NCBI GenBank assembly: GCA_038318085.1
Contig: JBBQBV010000142.1
Span: forward strand, 1 to 9,517
DNA length: 9,517 nucleotides
Reading direction: 5' to 3'
Source of the DNA: DATLGB01 sp038318085
Lineage (GTDB): Bacteria > Actinomycetota > Thermoleophilia > Solirubrobacterales > Solirubrobacteraceae
The notes below the pieces were generated by a model. It saw nothing but the letters and a program-made list of their open reading frames with translations, searched no databases and had not been told where the DNA came from. The translations under genes were made by a program, and so were the position numbers. This document shows positions 1-6,247 of the stretch, one piece after another (positions within the stretch are counted from its first letter, which is position 1; each line of letters starts with the position of its first letter).

Positions 1-186
<186 letters not shown>

Positions 187-187
187 C

Positions 188-361
188 CGAGGCCCTCGCG
201 GACATCGCGCCTTCAGCACTCGCTTCACCGGCGCCTTCGCGCAGCTGCAGGCCGGCGGCGCCGAGGTCGTCCAGGAGCCGACCGAGCAGCCGTACGGCGT
301 TCGCGACTGCGCCGTCCGCGATCCCGCGGGCAACCTGATCCGCATCAACGAGGTCCGCTGA
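188..361 (+). pseudogene. Truncated VOC (glyoxalase/bleomycin-resistance fold) protein, C-terminal half only
   Basis: In the frame that ends at TGA 359-361, about 45 codons (from roughly 227) read FAQLQAGGAEVVQEPTEQ, then YGVRDCAVRDPAGNLIRI and a short tail. This is the usual C-terminal beta-strand pair of a VOC-superfamily domain: L..GAEVV..P, then a G.R...  DP.GN.I segment whose fold places a metal-binding or equivalent residue near the end. VOC single-domain proteins are normally about 115-140 aa, so the N-terminal half is missing. The frame is open only from 152, after a stop at 149-151, and holds no ATG, GTG or TTG before the conserved part. The fragment begins within a few bases of the UvrA-like stop codon. 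I read it as a decayed gene whose 5' part was deleted, perhaps in a rearrangement that brought uvrA next to it. The alternatives are a CTG-started mini-protein or an assembly error; both seem less likely. Confidence 0.7.
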
Positions 362-390
362 GCGGTCCGGCTGCCTGAGCGGCACCAGCG

Positions 391-1239
391 TCAGAGGTCC
401 GCTCGGCGGAAGGCCGCGAGCGCCGCGGCCGTCACGAGCCCAAGGTAGGCGAGCGCCCACAGCCACAGGCCCACGCCTCCCGCCCGGGCGCCACCGAGCG
501 GGCCGAGCTGCAGCGCAAAGCGCGTGAAGCCCGAGGCCGACGACGCGGTGATGTCGTGCAGCGCGGCCTGGTACAGCGCCTCGAACGGCAGCGCGTAGGA
601 GACCACGTCGGCGACGCTGCCCAGCGTGTCGCTGTTGAGCGCCGAGGCGATCTGGCCGAGCAGCCCGGCGGTCAGCCCGGTGCCGAAGGCCATGAAGACG
701 GCGATCCCGTTGGCCGTGGAGGCGAGCACGACCGAGCCGGCGAGCGAGAGGGCGGTGACGACGACCACCGCGAGCGCGAGCTGGAGGCCGGCCGCCACGA
801 AGCCTCCCGGCCACCAGCCGCCGATCAGCCCCGTCAGCACCATGGCGATCAGGTAGACGCCCATCACGTAGGCGGCGCTGACGCCGCCGGCCGCCATCAG
901 ACGCGATGCGAACAGCTCCCGCCGGGTGATCGGGCGCACGAGCAGCGGCTGCAGCAGGCCGCGCTCGGCGTCGCCGCGGATGGCCCCGAGGGTCAAGAAG
1001 ACGGCGAGGACGACGCCGAGAAACAGGGTCGCGAACATCGCCAGCCCGAACATGGTCGCCCCCACGACCGTCTCCGGGTCGACGCCTTGGACGCCGGAGC
1101 CGAGGTCACCGGTGATCTTGAACGCCTGCCAGACCCCGAGCGCGTAGAGGATCAAGAAGCCCGTGGTGAGCAGGGCGACGACCGTGAAGACGCGGCGCCG
1201 CAGCGCCTCCTTGATCGCAAAGCGCGCGAGGACGGTCAC
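391..1239 (-). CDS. ABC-2 family transporter permease (NosY-like)
   Basis: A 282-aa integral membrane protein starts at GTG (1237-1239). That start forms a GTGA overlap with the stop of the upstream ATPase gene, so the longer frame running back to 2160 is only read-through. The N-terminus LARFAIKEALRRR is the amphipathic elbow typical of ABC-2 permeases, and about six hydrophobic segments follow (near 17-37, 60-88, 115-138, 145-170, 175-200 and 255-278). Between the second and third lies the cytosolic signature RGDAERGLLQPLLVRPITRR, the E-G-.-L-.-PLL.RPI coupling motif seen in NosY-type permeases of the 'ABC transporter permease subunit' group. It should form a homodimeric membrane channel that moves a substrate out of the cell with the neighbouring ATPase. 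The substrate is not evident. No other nos genes (copper or N2O reductase maturation) are visible, so the resemblance is one of family only. Confidence 0.88.
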   Translation of the reverse strand: MTVLARFAIKEALRRRVFTVVALLTTGFLILYALGVWQAFKITGDLGSGVQGVDPETVVGATMFGLAMFATLFLGVVLAVFLTLGAIRGDAERGLLQPLLVRPITRRELFASRLMAAGGVSAAYVMGVYLIAMVLTGLIGGWWPGGFVAAGLQLALAVVVVTALSLAGSVVLASTANGIAVFMAFGTGLTAGLLGQIASALNSDTLGSVADVVSYALPFEALYQAALHDITASSASGFTRFALQLGPLGGARAGGVGLWLWALAYLGLVTAAALAAFRRADL

Positions 1240-2039
1240 GCGCCGCCCACCGCCGCCAGGTAGGCGTCCTCCAGCGACGAGCGCAGCACCCGCACCCCGT
1301 AGACCGGCTCGCCGGCCGCGACCAGCTCGGCGACGATGCGCGGCGCGTCGTCCTTGGAGGCGTCCGGCCAGTGCCGGGTGCCGGAGGCGGTGTCGACCTC
1401 GACGCCCCCCGCGGTCGAGAGCTCGGCGGGCGTGCCCGCGGCCACGAGCTCGCCGCGGGCGATGATCGCGACGCGATCGCAGACGAGCTCGATCTCGGAC
1501 AGGAGGTGGCTGTTGAGCAGGACGGAGACGCCGTCGGCGCGCAGGCGCTCGAGCAGCGCGCGCACGGTGTGGCGCCCGGCGGGGTCCAGGGCGCTCGTCG
1601 GCTCGTCGAGCAGCAACAGCTTCGGCGAGCCGACCATCGCCTGCCCGAGCCCGAGGCGCTGCTGCATCCCCTTGGACATCGTCCCCACGCGGCGGCCCGC
1701 CTCGCCGTCGAGCCCGACGAGCTCGAGCAGCCGGGCGCGCTCGCCGGCGCCGCCGTCGCTGTGCGCGAGCTGCTGGTGCAGCGTGAGCACCTCGTCCGCC
1801 GTCGCCCAGTCCGGGAAGCGGAACAGCTCCGCGAGGTAGCCGATCGCGCCGGCGACCGTCGCGGTCCCAGACGTCGGCCGGACGAGGCCGCAGGCGATCT
1901 TGACGAGCGTCGACTTGCCGGCCCCGTTGGGCCCGAGCAGGCCGAAAAGCTCGCCCTCGGCGACCTCCAGGTCGACGCCCGTCAGCGCCTCGGTGGCGCC
2001 GTAGACCTTGCGCAGAGCGCTGACGGTGAGAGCCGGCAC
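1236..2039 (-). CDS. ABC transporter ATP-binding protein (NosF-like, ABC-2 exporter)
   Basis: A 267-aa nucleotide-binding subunit starts at GTG (2037-2039). Motifs in order are an aromatic A-loop Tyr13, Walker A GPNGAGKST (36-44), a Q-loop position occupied by Glu in YLAE (68-71), signature MSKGMQQ (121-127), Walker B LLLLDE (141-146), D-loop SALDP (149-153) and H-loop His178. The degenerate signature SKGMQ in place of LSGGQ, and Glu at the Q-loop, are usual in NosF and related ABC-2 exporter ATPases, so they are not signs of decay. A regulatory-type tail of about 60 residues follows, ending ..SSLEDAYLA, the common end of this group. It powers the permease encoded directly downstream (4-base overlap, so probably translationally coupled). 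Only 17 bp separate its start from mtnA on the other strand, and there is no Shine-Dalgarno, so the mRNA is probably leaderless. Confidence 0.93.
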   Translation of the reverse strand: MPALTVSALRKVYGATEALTGVDLEVAEGELFGLLGPNGAGKSTLVKIACGLVRPTSGTATVAGAIGYLAELFRFPDWATADEVLTLHQQLAHSDGGAGERARLLELVGLDGEAGRRVGTMSKGMQQRLGLGQAMVGSPKLLLLDEPTSALDPAGRHTVRALLERLRADGVSVLLNSHLLSEIELVCDRVAIIARGELVAAGTPAELSTAGGVEVDTASGTRHWPDASKDDAPRIVAELVAAGEPVYGVRVLRSSLEDAYLAAVGGA

Positions 2040-2048
2040 CCGTACGAT
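2020..2048 (+). promoter_or_regulatory. Predicted promoter of mtnA, leaderless type
   Basis: CTGACG at 2020-2025 (4 of 6 with TTGACA) is followed after exactly 17 bp by TACGAT at 2043-2048 (4 of 6 with TATAAT). The hexamer ends 8 nt before the mtnA ATG at 2057, so a start site at the usual distance would fall on or next to the A of the ATG. No Shine-Dalgarno sequence lies between. The -35 box is inside the first codons of the divergent ABC ATPase gene. Transcription start has not been measured; this is inference from spacing. Confidence 0.5.
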
Positions 2049-2052
2049 TGTG
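2047..2052 (-). promoter_or_regulatory. Possible -10 element of the divergent ABC operon
   Basis: On the minus strand CACAAT (4 of 6 with TATAAT) ends 7 nt before the GTG start at 2039, the same geometry as other leaderless-type sites in this window. It overlaps the mtnA -10 (2043-2048) by two bases. I see no good -35 at 16-18 bp, so this is weaker than the opposing promoter. Confidence 0.3.
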
Positions 2053-2056
2053 CCCT

Positions 2057-3037
2057 ATGACGGCCCCGCTGCACTGGACGGGCGAGCGGCTCGAGATCCT
2101 CGACCAGACGCGGCTGCCCCACGAGGAGGTCGTGCTCGCGCTGCGCGGCGCCGACGACACGGCCGCTGCGATCCGCCGCCTCGCCGTCCGGGGCGCGCCC
2201 CTGATCGGCGTGGCGGCCGGCTACGGCATGGCGCTTGAGATCGCCGCGCGGCCGGAGGACTGGGAGGCCGGCTACGCGCGGCTGCGCGCGGCGCGCCCGA
2301 CGGCCGTGAACCTCGCGTGGGCGACCGACCGGGTGCGCGCGGCCGCGCTGCGCGCCGGGCCGGGCGCCGCGGCGGCGGGTGCCGCCGTCGCCGAGGCGGA
2401 GGCGATCCACCGCGAGGACGAGGCCGCGAGCGCCGCGCTCGGGCGCCACGGCGCCGACGCGCTGGAGGCGGCGCTCGCGGCGGGCCCGGCGCGCATCATG
2501 ACGCACTGCCACGCGGGCGCGCTGGCCGCGAGCGGGCGCGGCACGGCGCTGTCGGTCATCTGCGAGCTGGCCGACCGTCGCCCCGTGCACGTGCTCACCT
2601 GCGAGGCGCGGCCGCTGCTGCAGGGCGCGCGGCTGACGGTCTGGGAGCTGCGCCGCCACGGCATCGCGCACGAGCTGATCGTCGACGCCGCCGCGGCCGG
2701 GCTGATCCGGCGCGGCGAGGTCGACGCGGTGGTGACCGGCTTTGACCGCGTCGCCGCCAACGGCGACGTCGCCAACAAGGTCGGCACCTACGGCCTCGCC
2801 CTCGCCGCCCACGCCGCCGGCATCCCGTTCCTGGCGGCCGGCCCGATGTCCTCGGTGGACGAGGCCACGGCGACCGGCGACGACATCGAGATCGAGGAGC
2901 GCGGGGCCGACGAGGTCCGACGCGACTGGGCGCTCGCCGACACCCCGGTGCGCAACCCCGCCTTCGACGTCACGCCGGCCGCGCTGGTCTGGGCGCTCGT
3001 CACCGAGCGCGGGATCCGCCGGCCCGCGGCGATCTAG
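2057..3037 (+). CDS. mtnA: S-methyl-5-thioribose-1-phosphate isomerase
   Basis: This 326-aa enzyme isomerises 5-methylthioribose-1-phosphate to 5-methylthioribulose-1-phosphate in the cytosolic methionine salvage pathway. It has the full family pattern: N-terminal LEILDQTRLP (12-21), phosphate-region RGAPLIGVAAGYG (45-57), THCHAGALA with catalytic Cys151, TGFDRVAANGDVANKVGTY with catalytic Asp230, and a C-terminal NPAFDVTP. The Cys-Asp spacing (79) fits the pair known from the Bacillus enzyme (Cys160/Asp240). The normally small residue before the Asp (GAD) is Phe here (GFD), a mild oddity. I chose ATG 2057 because it places the N-terminus where homologs begin; a TTG three codons upstream is possible. 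No other salvage gene (mtnB, C, D, K or P) is in the window. The related eIF2B/ribose-1,5-bisphosphate isomerases share the fold, but the RGAP and THC motifs in this arrangement favour MtnA. Confidence 0.94.
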   Translation: MTAPLHWTGERLEILDQTRLPHEEVVLALRGADDTAAAIRRLAVRGAPLIGVAAGYGMALEIAARPEDWEAGYARLRAARPTAVNLAWATDRVRAAALRAGPGAAAAGAAVAEAEAIHREDEAASAALGRHGADALEAALAAGPARIMTHCHAGALAASGRGTALSVICELADRRPVHVLTCEARPLLQGARLTVWELRRHGIAHELIVDAAAAGLIRRGEVDAVVTGFDRVAANGDVANKVGTYGLALAAHAAGIPFLAAGPMSSVDEATATGDDIEIEERGADEVRRDWALADTPVRNPAFDVTPAALVWALVTERGIRRPAAI

Positions 3038-3038
3038 G

Positions 3039-3044
3039 TAGGGT
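3039..3044 (+). promoter_or_regulatory. Possible internal -10 element before degV
   Basis: TAGGGT begins two bases after the mtnA stop codon and ends 8 nt before the degV ATG at 3053, the same TANNNT-N8-ATG layout as at mtnA. No convincing -35 box is visible (the expected place reads CCGCCG), and no Shine-Dalgarno precedes the ATG. degV may therefore be made both from mtnA read-through and from its own leaderless transcript. Confidence 0.35.
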
Positions 3045-3052
3045 CAGGCCGC

Positions 3053-3943
3053 ATGCCCCGCGTCGAGGTGGTCACCGACACGACGCACTATCTCCCGCCC
3101 GACATGGTCGAGCGCGCGCGCCTGCGGCTCGTGTCCCTGTACGTCAACTGGCCGGACGCCGAGCACCCCGGGCGCACGGATCGCGAGGTCGACCTGCACG
3201 ACCTCGGGCCCTACTACGCGCACCTGGCGACCACCAAGGATCTGCCGACGACGTCGCAGCCCTCGGTCGGGGACTTCCTCGCCGTCTACCAGCCGATCCT
3301 CGAGGCCGGCGACGACATCGTCTCGATCCATCTCTCCGGGGGAATCTCCGGGACCGTGCGCGCCGCCGCGCAGGCGCGCGAGTCGCTCGTGGAGCGCGGC
3401 GTCGACCCCGCTCGCGTGGTGGTCGTGGACTCCGAGACGGCCTGCGGCGGCCTCGGGCTCGTCGCGCTGGCGGCCGCGTCGGCGGCGCGGGCGGGTGCGA
3501 GCGCCCAGGAGTCCGCCGCCGCCGCCCAGGCGCTGCGGGCGGAGCTCAAGACCTGGTTCGCCGTCGACACGCTCGAGTTCCTGCGCCGCGGCGGGCGCAT
3601 CGGGTCCGCCCAGGCCTACCTTGGCTTGGCGCTGAAGATCAAGCCGATCCTGACGTTGGGCCGGGAGATCGAGCCGATCGAGCGCGTGCGCACGGCCGGC
3701 CGGGCGGTCGCGCGGCTGAAGGAGTACCTCGCCGAGCGCCACCAGGCCGGCTGCGACCGCTTCGCCGTCCAGCACATCCGCGACCCGGAGCGTGCCGCCG
3801 AGCTCGTGCAGGCCGGGCGCGAGATCTTCGCGACCGAGCCGCTGTTCGTCTCGGAGATCGGGCCGGTCATCGGCACGCACATCGGGCCGGGGCTGCTGGG
3901 GGTGTCCGGTGTGAAGTCCTCCCTGCTGGGCGCCGGGCGCTGA
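3053..3943 (+). CDS. DegV family (FakB-type) fatty-acid-binding protein
   Basis: This 296-aa cytosolic protein has the whole DegV fold. It opens with VEVVTDTTHYLP (DegV proteins typically begin ..I.TDST.DLP), then TTSQPS (65-70), SIHLSGGISGT (90-100) around the fatty-acid head-group pocket, VVVDSETACGGLG in the middle, the DTLEFLRRGGRIG segment, and GTHIGPGLLG near the end with His276. In characterised members (FakB1/FakB2) such proteins hold a fatty acid for phosphorylation by the FakA kinase, feeding exogenous or recycled acyl chains into phospholipid. No fakA (DAK-domain) gene is in view, so the partner must lie elsewhere. It follows mtnA by 15 bp on the same strand and may be co-transcribed, though an internal -10 is possible. 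Its TGA touches the stop codon of the convergent peroxiredoxin gene. Ligand chain type cannot be read from the sequence. Confidence 0.92.
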   Translation: MPRVEVVTDTTHYLPPDMVERARLRLVSLYVNWPDAEHPGRTDREVDLHDLGPYYAHLATTKDLPTTSQPSVGDFLAVYQPILEAGDDIVSIHLSGGISGTVRAAAQARESLVERGVDPARVVVVDSETACGGLGLVALAAASAARAGASAQESAAAAQALRAELKTWFAVDTLEFLRRGGRIGSAQAYLGLALKIKPILTLGREIEPIERVRTAGRAVARLKEYLAERHQAGCDRFAVQHIRDPERAAELVQAGREIFATEPLFVSEIGPVIGTHIGPGLLGVSGVKSSLLGAGR

Positions 3944-4609
<666 letters not shown>

Positions 4610-4616
4610 GGTGGTT

Positions 4617-4622
4617 CCTCCT
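4617..4622 (-). promoter_or_regulatory. Strong Shine-Dalgarno of the peroxiredoxin gene
   Basis: AGGAGG on the minus strand, 7 nt before ATG 4609, is a perfect anti-16S match. It decides the start codon and contrasts with the other transcription heads in this window, which have none. It implies high translation. Confidence 0.85.
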
Positions 4623-4642
4623 AAAACGTGTATTGCCGACTG

Positions 4643-4648
4643 ATTATA
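4643..4648 (-). promoter_or_regulatory. Predicted -10 box of the peroxiredoxin promoter
   Basis: A perfect TATAAT on the minus strand sits in the only AT-rich patch of the window (about 4610-4660). A start site near 4636 would give a leader of about 27 nt holding the AGGAGG. The -35 position (GGTGAA at 4670-4665, 16-bp spacer) matches the consensus poorly and lies in the end of the upstream DUF3618 gene. A consensus -10 with a weak -35 suggests an activator or an alternative sigma factor, but no known operator is recognisable. Confidence 0.6.
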
Positions 4649-4665
4649 GGGCTTATTGACCCCCT

Positions 4666-4887
4666 TCACCGGCGCCGCAGCAGGCCGAGGAGGCCGGCGA
4701 TGCCCCAGCCGACGACGAAGCCCGCCACGGCGGCGCCGATCAGGACCTCGCGCTGGTGCTCGCGGAGCTGCTTGCGCCAGTCGGCGACCTCGATGACCTC
4801 GCTGCGCAGGCGCTCGACGGCGACCCCGAGCTCCTTGCGGTTGGCCTCGATCGAGGCGCGGATCTCCTCCGGATGGCGTTCAGGCAT
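4666..4887 (-). CDS. DUF3618 small membrane protein
   Basis: This 73-aa protein starts at ATG 4885-4887. The N-terminal 45 residues are highly charged and helical, with the DUF3618 hallmark E.IRASIEANRKELGVAVERL (about 7-27) and probable coiled-coil character. A single membrane segment near 49-68 (LIGAAVAGFVVGWGIAGLLG) leads to a basic LLRRR tail. The layout is a cytosolic helix anchored by a C-terminal transmembrane segment, like the unrelated or distantly related YqjD/ElaB (DUF883) proteins of enterobacteria, which tether ribosomes or act at the membrane in stationary phase. That functional parallel is my inference; DUF3618 has no established function that I know of. It is the last gene of the operon, 3 nt after the stop of the PF07332 protein, and these two families are common neighbours in actinobacteria. 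No terminator hairpin follows before the peroxiredoxin promoter. Confidence 0.85.
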   Translation of the reverse strand: MPERHPEEIRASIEANRKELGVAVERLRSEVIEVADWRKQLREHQREVLIGAAVAGFVVGWGIAGLLGLLRRR

Positions 4888-4890
4888 CCG

Positions 4891-5319
4891 CTAGCGCTTG
4901 ACCTTCGTCGGGCGGATGGTCTCGCGCACCTTCTTGGCCTCGTCGATCGCCATCTCGGGCACGGGCGGCGCGCCCCCCTTGACGAACTTGAAGGCGAGGA
5001 AGCCGGCGAGCCCGGCGAGGGCGAACAGCAGCACGGCGACGATGAGAAAGCCGAGCCAGAAGTCGTCGCCGCCGGAGCCCTGCAGGAGCTTCCAGATAAA
5101 CCACGACAGCGCGTGCCCGAAGTAGATCAGGCCGGCGATGACGAACACGCCGGCGGCGGCGCCGACGGCCGCGCCCTTGGCCAGCTTGGTGATCTTCTCC
5201 GTGACCTCGGCCTTGGCGAGCTCGATCTCCTCGCGGATGATGCGATGGGAGTACTCGGTGACGTCGTGCAGCGCCTGCCCGAGCTCGGACGCCGTCGGCT
5301 GGTCGGAGTCGGGCGTCAC
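4891..5319 (-). CDS. PF07332 phage-holin-like (YqjE/'holin-X') membrane protein
   Basis: This 142-aa protein starts at GTG 5317-5319, overlapping the previous stop as GTGA. Residues 10-45 form an amphipathic helix with the typical REEIELAKAEVTEKITKL stretch. It is followed by GAAVGAAAGVFVIAGLIYF as the first membrane hairpin segment (about 50-75), a GDDFWLGFLIVAVLLF segment as the second (about 86-112), and a charged C-terminal tail (about 113-142, ..DEAKKVRETIRPTKVKR). This arrangement is PF07332 (Phage_holin_3_6, the group including E. coli YqjE). The holin name is historical; no lysis gene is near, and chromosomal members are thought to be envelope proteins of unknown role. It sits directly before the DUF3618 gene and after a 51-aa membrane protein, in the middle of a coupled operon. 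Confidence 0.87.
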   Translation of the reverse strand: MTPDSDQPTASELGQALHDVTEYSHRIIREEIELAKAEVTEKITKLAKGAAVGAAAGVFVIAGLIYFGHALSWFIWKLLQGSGGDDFWLGFLIVAVLLFALAGLAGFLAFKFVKGGAPPVPEMAIDEAKKVRETIRPTKVKR

Positions 5320-5471
5320 GAGCCGATCCGCCTGAGGATCTTGGCCACGAGGAACGCGCCCACGAAGGCGCCGGCCACGATCAGCTCCGGGCGCTGCTGG
5401 GCGAGGTCGCCGCCGAGGAGGGACGAGGCTTCAGCGGGCGCCTTCGCCTCGCCGGAGTCAGGCACGGACAC
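5316..5471 (-). CDS. Small single-pass membrane protein, 51 aa, unrecognised family
   Basis: It starts at GTG 5469-5471 with GGAG 6 nt before it and ends at TGA 5316-5318 inside a GTGA overlap with the next gene. The N-terminal half is polar (SVPDSGEAKAPAEASSLL), followed by GGDLAQQRPEL and one clear membrane helix (IVAGAFVGAFLVAKIL, about 31-46). It ends in a basic RRIGS tail, which predicts the C-terminus in the cytosol. Codon third positions are almost all G or C and the gene boundaries mesh exactly with both neighbours, so I consider it real although very short. I do not recognise the family. The pattern 'Q.RPEL..AGAFVGAFL.AK.L.R' resembles the anchor of actinobacterial DUF3618 or holin-X partner proteins, which suggests a small subunit of the same membrane complex. 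A second GTG two codons in is an alternative start. Confidence 0.7.
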   Translation of the reverse strand: MSVPDSGEAKAPAEASSLLGGDLAQQRPELIVAGAFVGAFLVAKILRRIGS

Positions 5472-5474
5472 GGG

Positions 5475-5612
5475 TCACTCCGGCGGGTCCTCGTCGTAGA
5501 TCCTGCGCCAGATGACGGCGGCGAGCCGGGTGGTGGCGACGGACGCCACCGCTCCGAGCGCGGCCAGCAGCCCCGACCACAGCAGGCGCTTCGTGAGGTC
5601 GTTCTGGCTCAT
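5475..5612 (-). CDS. Small membrane protein, 45 aa, DUF4235-like
   Basis: ATG 5610-5612 overlaps the TetR stop as ATGA, and TGA 5475-5477 lies 3 nt before the next GTG. The peptide runs from MSQNDLTKRLLWSG through a hydrophobic LLAALGAVASVATTRLAAVIW (about 15-35) to RRIYDEDPPE. One membrane segment, followed by a W-R-..-acidic-PP-E ending, is the shape of DUF4235 proteins (usually 80-100 aa, '..AWR...GE.PP'), here reduced to a minimal form. The DUF4235 link is a resemblance, not a proof. Coding status is supported by the interlocking start and stop, strong G/C third-position use and position inside the operon. A different-frame reading of the same DNA (5458-5655) gives an arginine-rich nonsense peptide and was discarded. 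Confidence 0.7.
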   Translation of the reverse strand: MSQNDLTKRLLWSGLLAALGAVASVATTRLAAVIWRRIYDEDPPE

Positions 5613-6247
5613 CTTCCGGCGGAGTCAAGCACACGCTGCGGCGGCGCAGCGTCAAGCCCGCCGCAGATCGTGTCGACGATCAGGGTCTTCGCCGCCTCGA
5701 AGTCGTCCTCCTGTTGGGAGAGCATCCCGAAGATCCAGCCGGTGAGCACCTGCTCGATGGCGCCGTAGAAGGTCATGGCGGCAAAGTCGGCGTCGACGTC
5801 GTCGCGGAACGCACCTACCCGCTGGGCGTCGCGGACGAGCTCGGCGATGCCGTCGAAGGCCTCGCGGATCTTCGGAAGGTGGCGCGCTCCGAAGGAGTTC
5901 GCCGCCCGCGTGACCTCCACGATGATGACCTTCATCAGCTCCGGGTCGGCGCGGTAGGAGTCGATGATGAAGCCGGCGACGGCGTGCAGCTTGTCGCGCG
6001 CGGCGCCGCGGCGCTGGGCGACCGAGGCGATCGCCTCGAGCAGGATGTCCCAGCGCTCCAAGAACAGCGTGTCGAGCACCTGCTCCTTCGACGTGAAGTA
6101 GTGGTAGACGAGCCCGTAGGCGACGCCCGCCTCGTCGGCGATGTCGCTGACCCGGCAGGTGTGAAAGCCCTGGCGGGCGAACACGCGCACGGCGGCGTCG
6201 AGGATCTGGCGGCGGCGGTCGTCGGCCGAGATGCGCGTGCCGGCCAT
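5609..6247 (-). CDS. TetR/AcrR family transcriptional regulator
   Basis: This 212-aa one-component repressor has its DNA-binding domain at about residues 10-57: RRRQILDAAVRVFARQGFH, then the recognition region VSDIADEAGVAYGLVYHYF and SKEQVLDTLF. It fits PF00440 closely. The remaining 150 residues are all-helical and form the ligand pocket and dimer face (..FDGIAELVRDAQRVGAFRDD.., ..FYGAIEQVLTGWIFG..), a C-terminal domain of the type seen in FadR/AcyR-like acyl-CoA-sensing TetRs. Ligand identity is not shown by the sequence. ATG 6245-6247 shares one base with the stop of the nitrilase-family gene (TGATG), with GGAGG 10 nt upstream; the much longer open frame to 6775 is antisense-type read-through. 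Its stop overlaps the 45-aa gene (ATGA). It most likely controls its own operon from the promoter near 7073, but I cannot point to an operator with confidence. Confidence 0.93.
   Translation of the reverse strand: MAGTRISADDRRRQILDAAVRVFARQGFHTCRVSDIADEAGVAYGLVYHYFTSKEQVLDTLFLERWDILLEAIASVAQRRGAARDKLHAVAGFIIDSYRADPELMKVIIVEVTRAANSFGARHLPKIREAFDGIAELVRDAQRVGAFRDDVDADFAAMTFYGAIEQVLTGWIFGMLSQQEDDFEAAKTLIVDTICGGLDAAPPQRVLDSAGR

Noticed and set aside
350..403. 10-bp direct repeat GAGGTCCGCT (350-359 and 394-403) and an imperfect hairpin at 364-386 between the VOC remnant and the permease stop
   Set aside because: Short, GC-rich and expected by chance; one copy is in the remnant's coding end and the other in the permease's last codons. 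The hairpin has a bulge and no T-run, so it is not a supported terminator.
391..2039. Copper or N2O-reductase maturation locus (nosFY) suggested by the ATPase and permease type
   Set aside because: No nosD, nosL, nosZ or copper-binding motif is present. The NosF/NosY resemblance is at the broad ABC-2 subfamily level.
1371..2060. Long plus-strand open frame antisense to the first ABC ATPase
   Set aside because: It is a high-GC shadow: composition is dominated by R, A, G, E and L with no motif, while the minus strand carries all ABC motifs.
1240..2160. Minus-strand frame from 2160 that runs into the permease frame and would give a 589-aa protein
   Set aside because: The part upstream of 1239 is arginine/alanine-rich nonsense lying in another frame of the NosF-like ATPase, whose motifs are complete. 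The permease begins at GTG 1239 in a GTGA overlap.
4891..5319. Prophage or lysis cassette suggested by the phage-holin family name
   Set aside because: PF07332 is mostly chromosomal in actinobacteria. No endolysin, integrase or phage structural gene is nearby, and composition matches the neighbours.
4756..5499. Plus-strand open frame of 247 codons across the small membrane protein genes
   Set aside because: Rich in D, E, G, R and L with no motif or Shine-Dalgarno. Four minus-strand genes with interlocking boundaries and membrane helices explain the same DNA better.
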